Below, one piece after another: positions 37,879 to 45,590 of a stretch of 64,000 nucleotides of DNA; the first letter of the stretch is position 1, and every line of letters begins with the position of its first letter. The notes beneath the pieces are model-generated. The model did no database searches. It worked only from the letters and a program-made list of their open reading frames with translations, and had not been told where the DNA came from. The translations under genes and the position numbers were made by a program. Where the stretch lies: positions 108,531-172,530 of the forward strand of contig NZ_AXAE01000018.1 of the NCBI RefSeq assembly GCF_000472705.1, given 5' to 3'. The DNA comes from Mesorhizobium erdmanii USDA 3471 (lineage in GTDB: Bacteria; Pseudomonadota; Alphaproteobacteria; Rhizobiales; Rhizobiaceae).

Positions 37879-39084
37879 ATGAATTTGATGCCCGACCACG
37901 GCTTGGAGTTCGATTTCGACGAGGAGATTCTCGAACAGGGAGAGCTTATCTCGGACAAATTGAACATGCTGCGGCTTGAGCAGTATCCCCCAAATGCGAT
38001 GAAGGGACTACGGCAATTTTCGTCGGTCGAGGTCGCGGACTTTCTCGGCGTCACCCAGAACCATATCAAAAAGCTGCATCTCGAAGGCAAGGGCCCCGCA
38101 CCTGAGGTTTCCAGTTCGGGTCGTCGTTCATACACCGCTCGGCAGATGCTCGAGTTGCGTCAATACCTCGACAAGCACGGTCGTTCGGACTTCAAGCGCT
38201 ACGTTCCTCACCGCCGTCAAGGTGACACGCTGCAAGTCATCTCCGTCGTCAATTTCAAGGGTGGCTCCGGCAAGACAACAACAGCTGCCCATCTAGCTCA
38301 ATACCTCGCTCTGACAGGGCACCGCGTTCTCGCAATTGACCTTGATCCGCAGGCTTCCCTGTCAGCTCTGCATGGCATTCAACCTGAACTCGACAAGAAT
38401 CCCTCGCTTTATGAAGCGCTCCGATACGACGAGCACAGGAAATCAATCAAGGAGATTATTCGGCCGACCAATTTCCCGGGTTTGGACATCGTACCTGCCA
38501 ATCTTGAACTGCAGGAATATGAGTACGACACTCCACTAGCCGCTTCTAACAAGAATTCACCAGAAGGGCGCTTGTTCTTCACGCGCATTTCTGCGGCGCT
38601 TAAGGAAGTTGACGATCGCTATGATGTGATTGTCATAGATTGCCCACCGCAGCTCGGTTACCTAACGCTCACATCTCTGACAGCTTCGACGTCGGTGATT
38701 ATTACCGTGCACCCGCAGATGCTCGATGTGATGTCGATGTCTCAGTTTTTGCTCATGCTCGGCGGGATCCTGCAGTCCATCAAGGGGGCTGGGGCAGCCG
38801 TGAAGCTGAAGTGGTTCCGTTATCTCGTGACTCGATATGAGCCGACTGATGGTCCCCAGGCCCAGATGGTTGGTTTCCTGCAAGCTCTTTTCAACAAGCG
38901 CATGCTCAAGAACCAAATGGTGAAGACCACGGCCATCTCAGACGCTGGCATCACGAAACAGACACTTTACGAGGTCGAGAAAAGCCAATTCACGCGATCA
39001 ACATATGAGCGGGCGGTTGAAAGTCTGAACGCGGTCAATTCCGAGATTACATCACTTATTCATAAGGCATGGGGGCGGAAGTGA
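37879..39084 (+). CDS. repA: RepA, ParA-type partition ATPase
   Basis: The Walker-type partition ATPase of a repABC operon. An N-terminal DNA-binding region (FSSVEVADFLGVTQNHIKKLHLEGKGP) is followed by the deviant Walker A VVNFKGGSGKTTTAAHLA, the AIDLDPQASLSALHG motif, and Walker B VIVIDCPPQLGYLT. From the ATG at 37879 (MNLMPDHGLEFDFDEEIL) it is 401 residues, normal for RepA. The longer frame from 37804 runs through a palindrome and is unlikely. RepA with RepB segregates the plasmid and represses the operon. Its sequence sets compatibility class along with RepB and parS. Confidence 0.95.
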   Translation: MNLMPDHGLEFDFDEEILEQGELISDKLNMLRLEQYPPNAMKGLRQFSSVEVADFLGVTQNHIKKLHLEGKGPAPEVSSSGRRSYTARQMLELRQYLDKHGRSDFKRYVPHRRQGDTLQVISVVNFKGGSGKTTTAAHLAQYLALTGHRVLAIDLDPQASLSALHGIQPELDKNPSLYEALRYDEHRKSIKEIIRPTNFPGLDIVPANLELQEYEYDTPLAASNKNSPEGRLFFTRISAALKEVDDRYDVIVIDCPPQLGYLTLTSLTASTSVIITVHPQMLDVMSMSQFLLMLGGILQSIKGAGAAVKLKWFRYLVTRYEPTDGPQAQMVGFLQALFNKRMLKNQMVKTTAISDAGITKQTLYEVEKSQFTRSTYERAVESLNAVNSEITSLIHKAWGRK

Positions 39085-39089
39085 CCATT

Positions 39090-39103
39090 TTGACAGCCGT
39101 GCA
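39090..39103 (+). repeat. 14-bp repeat TTGACAGCCGTGCA, copy 2
   Basis: Identical to 37612-37625, located in the 75-bp repA-repB gap, 6 bp after the repA stop. No -10 box is evident here, which favours a protein-binding role such as partition over a promoter. Confidence 0.45.
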
Positions 39104-39159
39104 GAACGACAGTTTTGGGAGCAATTTCAAAAAGATGAGAGCGGTTCTGAGAGGACAGA

Positions 39160-40161
39160 ATGGCTAGAAAGGACCTTCTGGCAAGCGTAACCGCGTCACT
39201 TACACGGGAACAGCCAGTGCATTCTGCGTCTCAGGCTAGGTCTGACTACGCCAAGCGTGGCGCGTCGCGTTCGATGATGCAGTCACTGGACGAACTGGCC
39301 GAGAATTCAGTGCGGATGCTCGATGGCGAAACCGTGGTGGCGATTGATCCCAAGGATCTCGATGGTTCGTTCATTGCTGATCGTATAGGGGAGGACGACG
39401 CAGAATACCTACAGCTCAGACAAGCCATTCGTACATCTGGCCAGTCGACACCGATCCTTGTGCGACCGCACCCCCATGATACAGGCCGCTACATGATTGT
39501 ATTTGGCCATCGACGGGCAAAGGTCGCCCGCGATCTCGGCATTGATGTCCGAGCGGTCGTGAAGCGCTTGGCTGACATTGAGCATGTCATCGCACAGGGC
39601 CAAGAAAATACTGCTCGAGCCGACCTGTCGTTTATCGAGAAGTCGTTGTTCGCTCGGAAGTTGATTGAGGGCGGCATGACGAAGGATACTGTCAAATCAG
39701 CTCTTACGGTCGATGACACGCTGCTGTCTCGTATGCTGTCGGTTGCTGAGACAGTTCCCGAAGCGGTGCTGAGTGTCGTTGGGGCCGCAAAGGGTGTTGG
39801 CAGGGATCGTTGGGAAGAACTCAAAAAACTAGTCCAGATTCCAGCCAATGCTACCAAAGCGATCGAGTACGTTCGAACCGAGCAGTTTGCAGCAGGTCAG
39901 GTGAAGGATGAAGTCTTCAACCTGCTCCTCAGTCATCTGAAATCATCCAAGACACCCAAGAAGCCAAAGGTTGCCATCGCGCCCAAAGCCTGGGCTCCTG
40001 CCGACAAATCACTGAGCGTTGCGATTAGAGGGACACCAAAGAAAGCTTCGATAATAGTCGAGGCAGCTTACGGTCTCCATTTTGCTGAGTTCATAGCAGG
40101 CCAACTGGACGGTCTTTATGAGGCCTACAGGAAGCAGGAAAAGGAAATTAAGAGAGACTAA
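39160..40161 (+). CDS. repB: RepB, ParB-type partition protein
   Basis: A 333-residue ParB-family centromere-binding protein of repABC plasmids. Conserved are the RSMMQSLDELAENS region near the start, and the ParB/Srx domain LRQAIRTSGQSTPILVRPHPHDTGRYMIVFGHRRAKVARDLG with its GHRR CTP-binding motif and QENTARADLSFIEKSLFAR. A helix-turn-helix follows (TKDTVKSALTVDDTLLSRMLSVAETVPEAV). It stands 75 bp after repA and about 155 bp before repC, the standard layout. Confidence 0.95.
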   Translation: MARKDLLASVTASLTREQPVHSASQARSDYAKRGASRSMMQSLDELAENSVRMLDGETVVAIDPKDLDGSFIADRIGEDDAEYLQLRQAIRTSGQSTPILVRPHPHDTGRYMIVFGHRRAKVARDLGIDVRAVVKRLADIEHVIAQGQENTARADLSFIEKSLFARKLIEGGMTKDTVKSALTVDDTLLSRMLSVAETVPEAVLSVVGAAKGVGRDRWEELKKLVQIPANATKAIEYVRTEQFAAGQVKDEVFNLLLSHLKSSKTPKKPKVAIAPKAWAPADKSLSVAIRGTPKKASIIVEAAYGLHFAEFIAGQLDGLYEAYRKQEKEIKRD

Positions 40162-40164
40162 AAC

Positions 40165-40220
40165 CGCAAAAGAAAAAGGCCCCCGACGGCGAACCGTGGA
40201 AGCCCTTCTCGATCTTTAGC
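40165..40220 (-). ncRNA. Counter-transcribed RNA of repABC (incA-type)
   Basis: All repABC plasmids encode a small antisense RNA between repB and repC that limits RepC synthesis. On the minus strand here a perfect -35 TTGACA (40250-40255) is followed after 17 bases by a weak -10 GATTCT (40227-40232). About 20-55 bases further on, an imperfect GC-rich hairpin (about 40168-40200, near GGGGGCC) is followed by TTTTTCTTTT, a good intrinsic terminator. That gives an RNA of about 55 nt, the usual size. Exact ends are estimates. Confidence 0.7.
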
Positions 40221-40316
40221 AAGCCGAGAATCTCATTTCCGCGAATCAGTGTCAAGCGTTTTAAGCGTCGATTCGGCGGACGGATTTCTTTTGCCTGATT
40301 AAAGGCGAAGGAAAAA

Positions 40317-41522
40317 ATGGAGACGGGTATTGCAACGACGCCCTTTGGGCGGCGGCCTATGTCGCTTGCCATGCTGGCAGCGCAAAACGAATCACGTGAA
40401 ATCCCCAAGGGCAGGGCTGTCGACAAATGGCAGATCTATCGCAACCTCTGCGAGGGCAAGAGCATTGTCGGCATCGGCGATCGTGCTCTGGCCGTTCTGA
40501 ATGCGTTGCTGTCATTTTTCCCGGACAGTGAGTTGAGCGAGGAGAACGGGCTTATCGTCTTTCCCTCGAACGCCCAGCTGTCGCTCAGGGCGCACGGAAT
40601 GCCCGAGCCCACAGTCAGGCGGCACCTGGCGGCTCTTGTTGAATGCGGGCTGATCATCCGTCGGGATAGCCCGAACGGCAAGCGTTATGCGAGGAAGGGG
40701 AGGGGAGGGGAGATAGAGGAAGCATTCGGCTTCTCCCTGGCACCCCTGCTGGCCCGCGCTTACGAGTTCGAGGCCGCGGCCGAGCGTGTTCGTGCCGACA
40801 ACCGGGCGCTCAGGCTAATGCGCGAGCGGATCACCTTGCACCGCCGTGACATCCACAAGCTGATAGAGGCGGCCCTTGACGAAGATGTCCCCGGCGACTG
40901 GGGAGGCCTGTGGAAGCGTTTCCGCGGCGTTGTGGAGGCAATTCCGCGCCGAGCTTGCATTGCCGAGCTCGAGCCCATCGTTGCCGATCTGGCCGCCTTG
41001 CGTGATAATGTGGATAAGCTGCTGGAAAGTCATATGAAATACACGAATCCGAGCGGCAATGACTCTCAAAACGAGCGGCAGCAATCTGATTCAAACACCG
41101 ACTCTATTTTTGAATTTGAACCTGCTTTCGAGAAAGGCGGGGCGAAGGCCGAGCTCAGGACGAGGACCGCAGAGGCGCCGAAAACATACCCGCTGGGGAT
41201 GGTGCTGAAGGCCTGCCCCGAAATTGCGGATTATGCCGTCGACGGGATCGGCAATTGGCGCGATCTCATGATAACCGCCGCCCAGGTGCGGGGATATCTG
41301 GGCGTTTCGCCGTCAGCGTATGAGGAGGCTTGCCATGTGATGGGCCAGGAGATCGCGGCGATCGTGATTGCCTGCATCCTGCAAAGGGCGCAGCACATTA
41401 ACTCGGCCGGCGGCTATTTGCGGGTACTGACCGAAAAGGCGACGGCAGGGCAGTTCTCGGTCGGGCCGATGCTGATGGCGGCGCTCAAGGCGAACGGGGC
41501 GACGGCGAGGATGACGGGATGA
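40317..41522 (+). CDS. repC: RepC replication initiator
   Basis: A 401-residue RepC, the initiator essential for repABC replication; in this family the origin lies inside the repC gene. The N-terminal winged-helix region reads WQIYRNLCEGKSIVGIGDRALAVLNALLSFFPD and FPSNAQLSLRAHGMPEPTVRRHLAALVECGLIIRRDSPNGKRYA. The C-terminal domain has ACPEIADYAVDGIGNWRDLMITAAQVRGYLGVSPSAYEEA and INSAGGYLRVLTEKATAGQFSVGPML, the standard RepC ending. Its translation start lies downstream of the antisense RNA, as expected for transcriptional attenuation. Confidence 0.95.
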   Translation: METGIATTPFGRRPMSLAMLAAQNESREIPKGRAVDKWQIYRNLCEGKSIVGIGDRALAVLNALLSFFPDSELSEENGLIVFPSNAQLSLRAHGMPEPTVRRHLAALVECGLIIRRDSPNGKRYARKGRGGEIEEAFGFSLAPLLARAYEFEAAAERVRADNRALRLMRERITLHRRDIHKLIEAALDEDVPGDWGGLWKRFRGVVEAIPRRACIAELEPIVADLAALRDNVDKLLESHMKYTNPSGNDSQNERQQSDSNTDSIFEFEPAFEKGGAKAELRTRTAEAPKTYPLGMVLKACPEIADYAVDGIGNWRDLMITAAQVRGYLGVSPSAYEEACHVMGQEIAAIVIACILQRAQHINSAGGYLRVLTEKATAGQFSVGPMLMAALKANGATARMTG

Positions 41523-41612
41523 CGATCGTCAATCCCGCAGCTTGTCGCGCGCCCAGCTCAAGTGCGAAAACGGCCTTGTCGATCGTCGGTTTCGCTGACC
41601 GGCAAGCGTGTG

Positions 41613-41670
41613 GGCGGCTTTTTGCGCAGTCTGACCGACAAGGAACAAGGGCAGGGCAGTTTTCCGTGAA
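41613..41670 (+). pseudogene. repC: Fragment of a second repC 3' end
   Basis: GGCGGCTTTTTGCGCAGTCT and the bases after it encode GGFLRSLTDK, matching GGYLRVLTEK near the end of the intact repC (about 41408-41437), followed by a GGGCAG-TTTTC stretch like GGGCAGTTCTC. It begins 90 bp after repC and is not in a gene. It is most likely the tail of another repC left by plasmid fusion or recombination. Confidence 0.55.
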
Positions 41671-41866
41671 TCCTGTTCCCAATCATACGATGATCGGCGC
41701 CACCCGTCTCAGCAGCCGTCGGCACTGCTTCCGCCTGTCGCACAACGAGCTTGGCCTTCTTGGTAATGGCAAGCAGCCCTGTCACAGCTTCGTTTCCCCA
41801 GGTTAGCGTCCGATACTTATGAAAGCCCGAAAGGCCCGTATATTCCGGAAGAAAGGAGTTCCGCCC

Positions 41867-42259
41867 ATGACGACCACCGTCACCGCCGCCGCCGTGTCGA
41901 AAAACTTCGACGCCTATCAGGATGCCGCGGTTCGCGTCCCGGTCATCATCACCAAGAACGGCCGGCCGCGCACCGTGTTGCTGGCTTACGTGGATTTTGC
42001 CCGACTGTCGAAGCGCGACCGGCGGGTCGAGCTGACCGCGGAATTCAGCGCCGACGAAATCGCCGCGGTCGAAGCCGCCGAAATGGAGCCGGGCCTTGAC
42101 CATCTCAACGGCGAGCTTCCTCCGGCAAAGGTCGGACAGCAAAAAATGCTGCCGGCTGAAATCAAGGTCGGTCACGTCTTCCGCTATTCGTCTCTCTGGC
42201 ATGGCAACACCGCGAGGGGCGCGAAGAAGCCGACAAGGACCCGCCATGCCTGGTGCTAG
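41867..42259 (+). CDS. Phd/YefM-type antitoxin with abnormal C-terminal extension
   Basis: The first 75-80 residues (MTTTVTAAAVSKNFDAYQDAAVRVPVIITKNGRPRTVLLAYVDF) are a Phd/YefM-fold antitoxin with an AGGAG ribosome site 8 bp ahead of the ATG at 41867. After GLDHLNGELPPAK the frame runs on without the expected stop into MLPAEIKVGHVFRYSSLWH, which reads as the start of the partner toxin gene. The two genes are therefore fused or the antitoxin stop is lost. The antitoxin domain itself appears intact. Confidence 0.6.
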   Translation: MTTTVTAAAVSKNFDAYQDAAVRVPVIITKNGRPRTVLLAYVDFARLSKRDRRVELTAEFSADEIAAVEAAEMEPGLDHLNGELPPAKVGQQKMLPAEIKVGHVFRYSSLWHGNTARGAKKPTRTRHAWC

Positions 42260-42494
42260 CGCGGGTCGCCAGACAGGGGACGGCTCGCCGATTGTCCGGG
42301 GCCTGCCGATCACCCATACGCCGCCGCTTGATCCCGCTGAGGCCATCGAGATCCCGGCCGCAGTCAAACCGCGCTTGCGGCTGGACCGTGAGCGGTCTGG
42401 AGACGGAGAGCGGCTATTACGGGCCGCTGCCGCCGGCGCTGTTAACCACGGGCAAGCGCCGGTTTGTCGCCATCGCGACAAGCCGATCGCATAG
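42150..42494 (+). pseudogene. Decayed toxin partner, PemK/MazF-like
   Basis: Pieces in different frames resemble one toxin: AEIKVGHVFRYSSLWHG, then DGSPIVRGLPITHTPPLDPAEAIEIPAAVKPRLRLDRERS, then SGYYGPLPPALLTTGKRRFVAI. These blocks recall PemK/MazF-like plasmid-maintenance toxins partnered with Phd-type antitoxins. At least two frame changes separate them, so no functional toxin is expected. Family assignment is from memory and moderate. Confidence 0.5.
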
Positions 42495-42689
42495 GAGCAG
42501 GCCGCGCTCGGCGTAACGGCTAGTTCTGCGACATGCTGGGCAGGGACGGTCTTGCATCATGGCGTCTTCCAGGCGCGTTTCTGCGGCCTTGGCGGCTGTG
42601 TCCTGATTCAATTAAAGTCATAGGCTAAGAATTCGGCGCTGGTTTTACCTTGCGACTTCGCGGCGGAGGCGGGGGGCGGCGTTGATAAG

Positions 42690-42800
42690 GTGCTGGTGCT
42701 GATGTGCGTCGCCTACTTCCAGCCAATCACCCGCGCCGACTGTCTTCTTTCTTCGGAAAGGAGATCAGGCCTCGACCTGCCGGCCACCCTCGCGGTATGC
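42690..42800 (+). pseudogene. scpB: Fragment of a third scpB copy
   Basis: The frame reads VLVLMCVAYFQPITRAD, then after a one-base shift SSFFGKEIRPRPAGHPRG, matching VLVLMCIAYFQPI..SSFFGKEISRDLIGHLRG of scpB copy 1. It stands about 160 bp before DUF1403 copy 2. It is a short relic, showing that the DUF1403-ScpB unit was duplicated at least twice. Confidence 0.7.
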
Positions 42801-42869
42801 TTGCTCTTGCCCAACGCGTATTTCCGGGTTTTGATCGACGAGAGAGAGCATCTCCTCTAGAAAGATCAA

Positions 42870-42897
42870 AACGAAAGGCTACGGTTTATCGTTCGTT
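42870..42897. promoter_or_regulatory. Degenerate palindrome upstream of DUF1403 copy 2
   Basis: AACGAA (42870-42875) and TTCGTT (42892-42897) bracket an imperfect palindrome whose right half, TTATCGTTCGTT, is identical to the arm of the perfect palindrome before copy 1. It lies 64 bp before the gene, the same distance as in copy 1. Confidence 0.55.
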
Positions 42898-42961
42898 GTT
42901 AACTGTCGACGGGCACGGCGGCTTTCGGCCATTTTCATTGCCAGAAGCGCCGCGATGATTC

Positions 42962-43960
42962 ATGCTGTCGACGATGATTCTGCGCCAGAAACTGCTTCGC
43001 CATGGACCTGTGGTCGTCACCTGTGGAGCCCCGGCTGCGCTGGCCACTCCCGTGCCGATCTGGCTGCGCGCAGCTGCGGCCGGTCCGGACTCGATTGAAG
43101 ACGCTGCATTTGCCGCGGCCGCGGCGCTGACCGCCCTCGATGCGGTGGTGCGCCGGAAGGAGAGGTGGGCCGGCGCCTGGCGGCAGCGCCTGGCACTCGC
43201 GGCAGCGGCGGCAACCGCCAAACGCGCCGGCCGGGTCGAGGACGAGGCGGCGTTGCGCGACGCGCTGCTACTCACCCGTCCCGGCGACGACGTTGGACCC
43301 GCCGGCGGTATGCTGCTTGCCTGGCGAACGCTGGCATCGCGTCCGGTCGCGACGTTGGTCAGCGAGGCGGTATTGGTCGATGTCGCCGCGGATCTGGGGA
43401 GCGCGCTTGACGTGGGGGCGGCCGGCCAAATCGGTGACGAAATTCAGGCGATCGCTGGCGCGGTCGGTAATGCAGTCGCTGGCGCGGTCGACGCGATGGC
43501 CGTGCTCGAGCGTCATCACAGTCGCGCCACGCGTGAGCTTGGACCGTGGCTTGCGGACGCTGTTCTGGCCGACCGGCTAGGGTGGACGCATGCGGTGCCC
43601 CTGTTCGGCTTGCACCCGGTGGCGGGCGGTCGTCGGTCACCCCATGCCGAACGGGAATCCGGGCAGGCGTCCCGGCAACGCATTTGGGCGGCTTATGCGC
43701 AGGCGGCGCTGCAGGCGATGGATCTTGCGGCCGAGCTCGGCCGCCGCGCCGACCGCCTGCTGGCTGTCGCCCCAAAGCTGCGGGCGAAAGGGGCGGACAC
43801 TGTCGTCGAGAAGCTGCTGTCCGACGACGCGATCGTCGCATCCTCAAAGATCGCCGGCATGAGCGACCGCGGCCTGCGCCGCCTGTTCGACCGGCTGATC
43901 GAACTTGGCGCCGTGCGCGAGCTGTCCGGTCGTCCGACCTTCCGCATCTACGGGCTGTGA
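42962..43960 (+). CDS. DUF1403 family protein, copy 2
   Basis: A 332-residue paralogue of the DUF1403 protein at 30217, in inverted orientation. Shared blocks include MILRQK, ALDAVVRRKERWAGAWRQRLALAAAAA, LGWTHAVPLFG and the C-terminal MSDRGLRRLFDRLIELGAVRELSGRPTFRIYGL-type ending. It is followed after 4 bp by scpB copy 2. The two copies differ in the middle third, so they are old paralogues, not a recent duplication. Function unknown. Confidence 0.82.
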   Translation: MLSTMILRQKLLRHGPVVVTCGAPAALATPVPIWLRAAAAGPDSIEDAAFAAAAALTALDAVVRRKERWAGAWRQRLALAAAAATAKRAGRVEDEAALRDALLLTRPGDDVGPAGGMLLAWRTLASRPVATLVSEAVLVDVAADLGSALDVGAAGQIGDEIQAIAGAVGNAVAGAVDAMAVLERHHSRATRELGPWLADAVLADRLGWTHAVPLFGLHPVAGGRRSPHAERESGQASRQRIWAAYAQAALQAMDLAAELGRRADRLLAVAPKLRAKGADTVVEKLLSDDAIVASSKIAGMSDRGLRRLFDRLIELGAVRELSGRPTFRIYGL

Positions 43961-43964
43961 GACC

Positions 43965-44654
43965 ATGGAGCAGGCGAGGGGGAAAAGGGCGAAGGAGCGA
44001 TCAGATGGTCACCTGATCGACCGCGAATTGGATCACCTGCCGCCAGAAGTACGTTGGCGCGAATGGATGAACCGCGTCGAAGCAACCATCTTCGCCGCCA
44101 GCGAACCGGTCAGCCGCGAGGTGCTTACCCGCATCGTCGGCAAGACCTGCAGCATCGACCTTTTAATCGACGACATCCGCGAGGAGCTGCGGGGCCGGCC
44201 CTACGATCTGGTCGCGGTCGCCAGCGGCTGGAAGCACCTGACGCGGCCGGCCTATGCCGACGCCATCCGTACGGCCGTCGGCTCTAGCGAACGCGCCGTC
44301 GACCTCACGCAATCCGAAGTGCTGGTCTTGATGTGCATCGCGTTCTTCCAGCCGATCACGCGGGCCGAACTGTCGTCCTTCTTCGGCAAGGAGATTAGCC
44401 GCGACCTGATCGGCAATTTGCGCTCCTTCGGCCTGATCGCCTCCGGCCCGCGGAGCCCGACGCCAGGCGCCCCCTATACCTATGTGACGACGAAACAGTT
44501 CCTGCTGGAATTCGGGCTTGAAACCTTGCGCGATATTCCCGACTTCGAGGCTCTCCAGGATGCGGGGCTGCTGTCGAAGGAAAAGCTTCTGGCGGGCGAC
44601 ATCATGCCGGGGTTTTCCGCCCCCGGCGAGAGTGATGCCGACGCCGACGAATAG
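43965..44654 (+). CDS. scpB: ScpB-like protein, copy 2
   Basis: A 229-residue ScpB paralogue, about four in five residues identical by eye to copy 1 at 29518 over the core (RVEATIFAASEPV, LLIDDIREELRGRPYDLVAVASGW, EVLVLMCIAFFQPITRAELSSFFGKEISRDLIG). The ATG at 43965 is 4 bp after the DUF1403 stop, so they form one operon. Only the N- and C-terminal tails differ clearly. As with copy 1, there is no ScpA or SMC gene here. Confidence 0.85.
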   Translation: MEQARGKRAKERSDGHLIDRELDHLPPEVRWREWMNRVEATIFAASEPVSREVLTRIVGKTCSIDLLIDDIREELRGRPYDLVAVASGWKHLTRPAYADAIRTAVGSSERAVDLTQSEVLVLMCIAFFQPITRAELSSFFGKEISRDLIGNLRSFGLIASGPRSPTPGAPYTYVTTKQFLLEFGLETLRDIPDFEALQDAGLLSKEKLLAGDIMPGFSAPGESDADADE

Positions 44655-44686
44655 AGCGCCTGTGCCTGGCCGGACGCCCGCTATCG

Positions 44687-45549
44687 TCACCGCAACTTCT
44701 CGAGCGATATGACGGCAAGATCGATTTTCCCCACGAGGTCCCTCAACGGCGCACAATCCGGATAGTGTTGCATCAGCATGGACTGTGCGAGGCGGAGGTC
44801 CTCGATGTGTTGTTCGCCAGCTTTTGACGTTCCTCCGGCGGAATTCTCTCCGTAGTCGAGGTCGAAAAACAACGCATCGGGCATGGCCGCCCGATCGTGT
44901 TCGCATTGAACCCAGTCATCAAGCTCTCTTCGGACTGCATCGACGCGCTTGTAGACGCCTGCGCTCGCTCGCATGTCAGTCAGCACACCATTCAGCAGAG
45001 TGCCTATCCTGGCATGCGCGTCCACAGGCATCGCCGCCTTCGGACGCTGGCGCCGCTTGCCGCTGAGCGGCAGCCGGTACTCGACAGTGGTATTGGGACC
45101 GCGTGGCGGGGTAGCTTTTCGTTGGACGTTTCTCGCGAGCTTCGCCTCGGCTTTAGCCTTCTCTCCCGGAGTCACAAAAGGAGCGTGACCGTCGATGGCG
45201 ACCCGGTCACAATTCGCGGGCACGATCCGTGAAGGGCCTTTGGAAAGCGCCTTGAGAAGCCCATCAAGCGATATCCCTTCGACGCATCGGCATACAGGTA
45301 AAGGACACAGCCCTCCGGATAGTACATCCCCGCCCATTCCGGCCTTGCGAGCGACGAGTTGTGTCGCCGCGCCCAGGCGTCACGATCTTTCGACGCAACA
45401 CTCCCTGCGTAAGGTTCGTCGGCCCCAACGTGATGTTTTGCGACGGGATCGTACCAGGCACTTCCATGATCACGTCCAGGCAGGCGAGCCGAATATTCCG
45501 CTCCGGGTTCGACGTGCGCCTTGGATGGCTGCAGGCCCGTGATCTCCAT
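44687..45549 (-). pseudogene. Hypothetical plasmid protein with one-base frameshift
   Basis: Two frames join into one protein. The N-terminal frame (to about 45277) contains VLQFMEITGLQPSKAHVEPGAEYSA and WAGMYYPEGCVLYLYADASKG. The C-terminal frame begins ISLDGLLKALSKGPSRIVPANCDRVAIDGHAPF and runs to KIDLAVISLEKLR. They meet near 45274-45277, where one added base would restore a continuous frame. I do not recognise the family; the second part is Arg/Lys-rich. Homologues, if any, are probably plasmid-borne. The N-terminal start is uncertain and may lie upstream of 45549. Confidence 0.5.
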
Positions 45550-45590
45550 GAACTGAAGTACCCTCGCAGCTCCGCAAGCGATGTCCAGAG

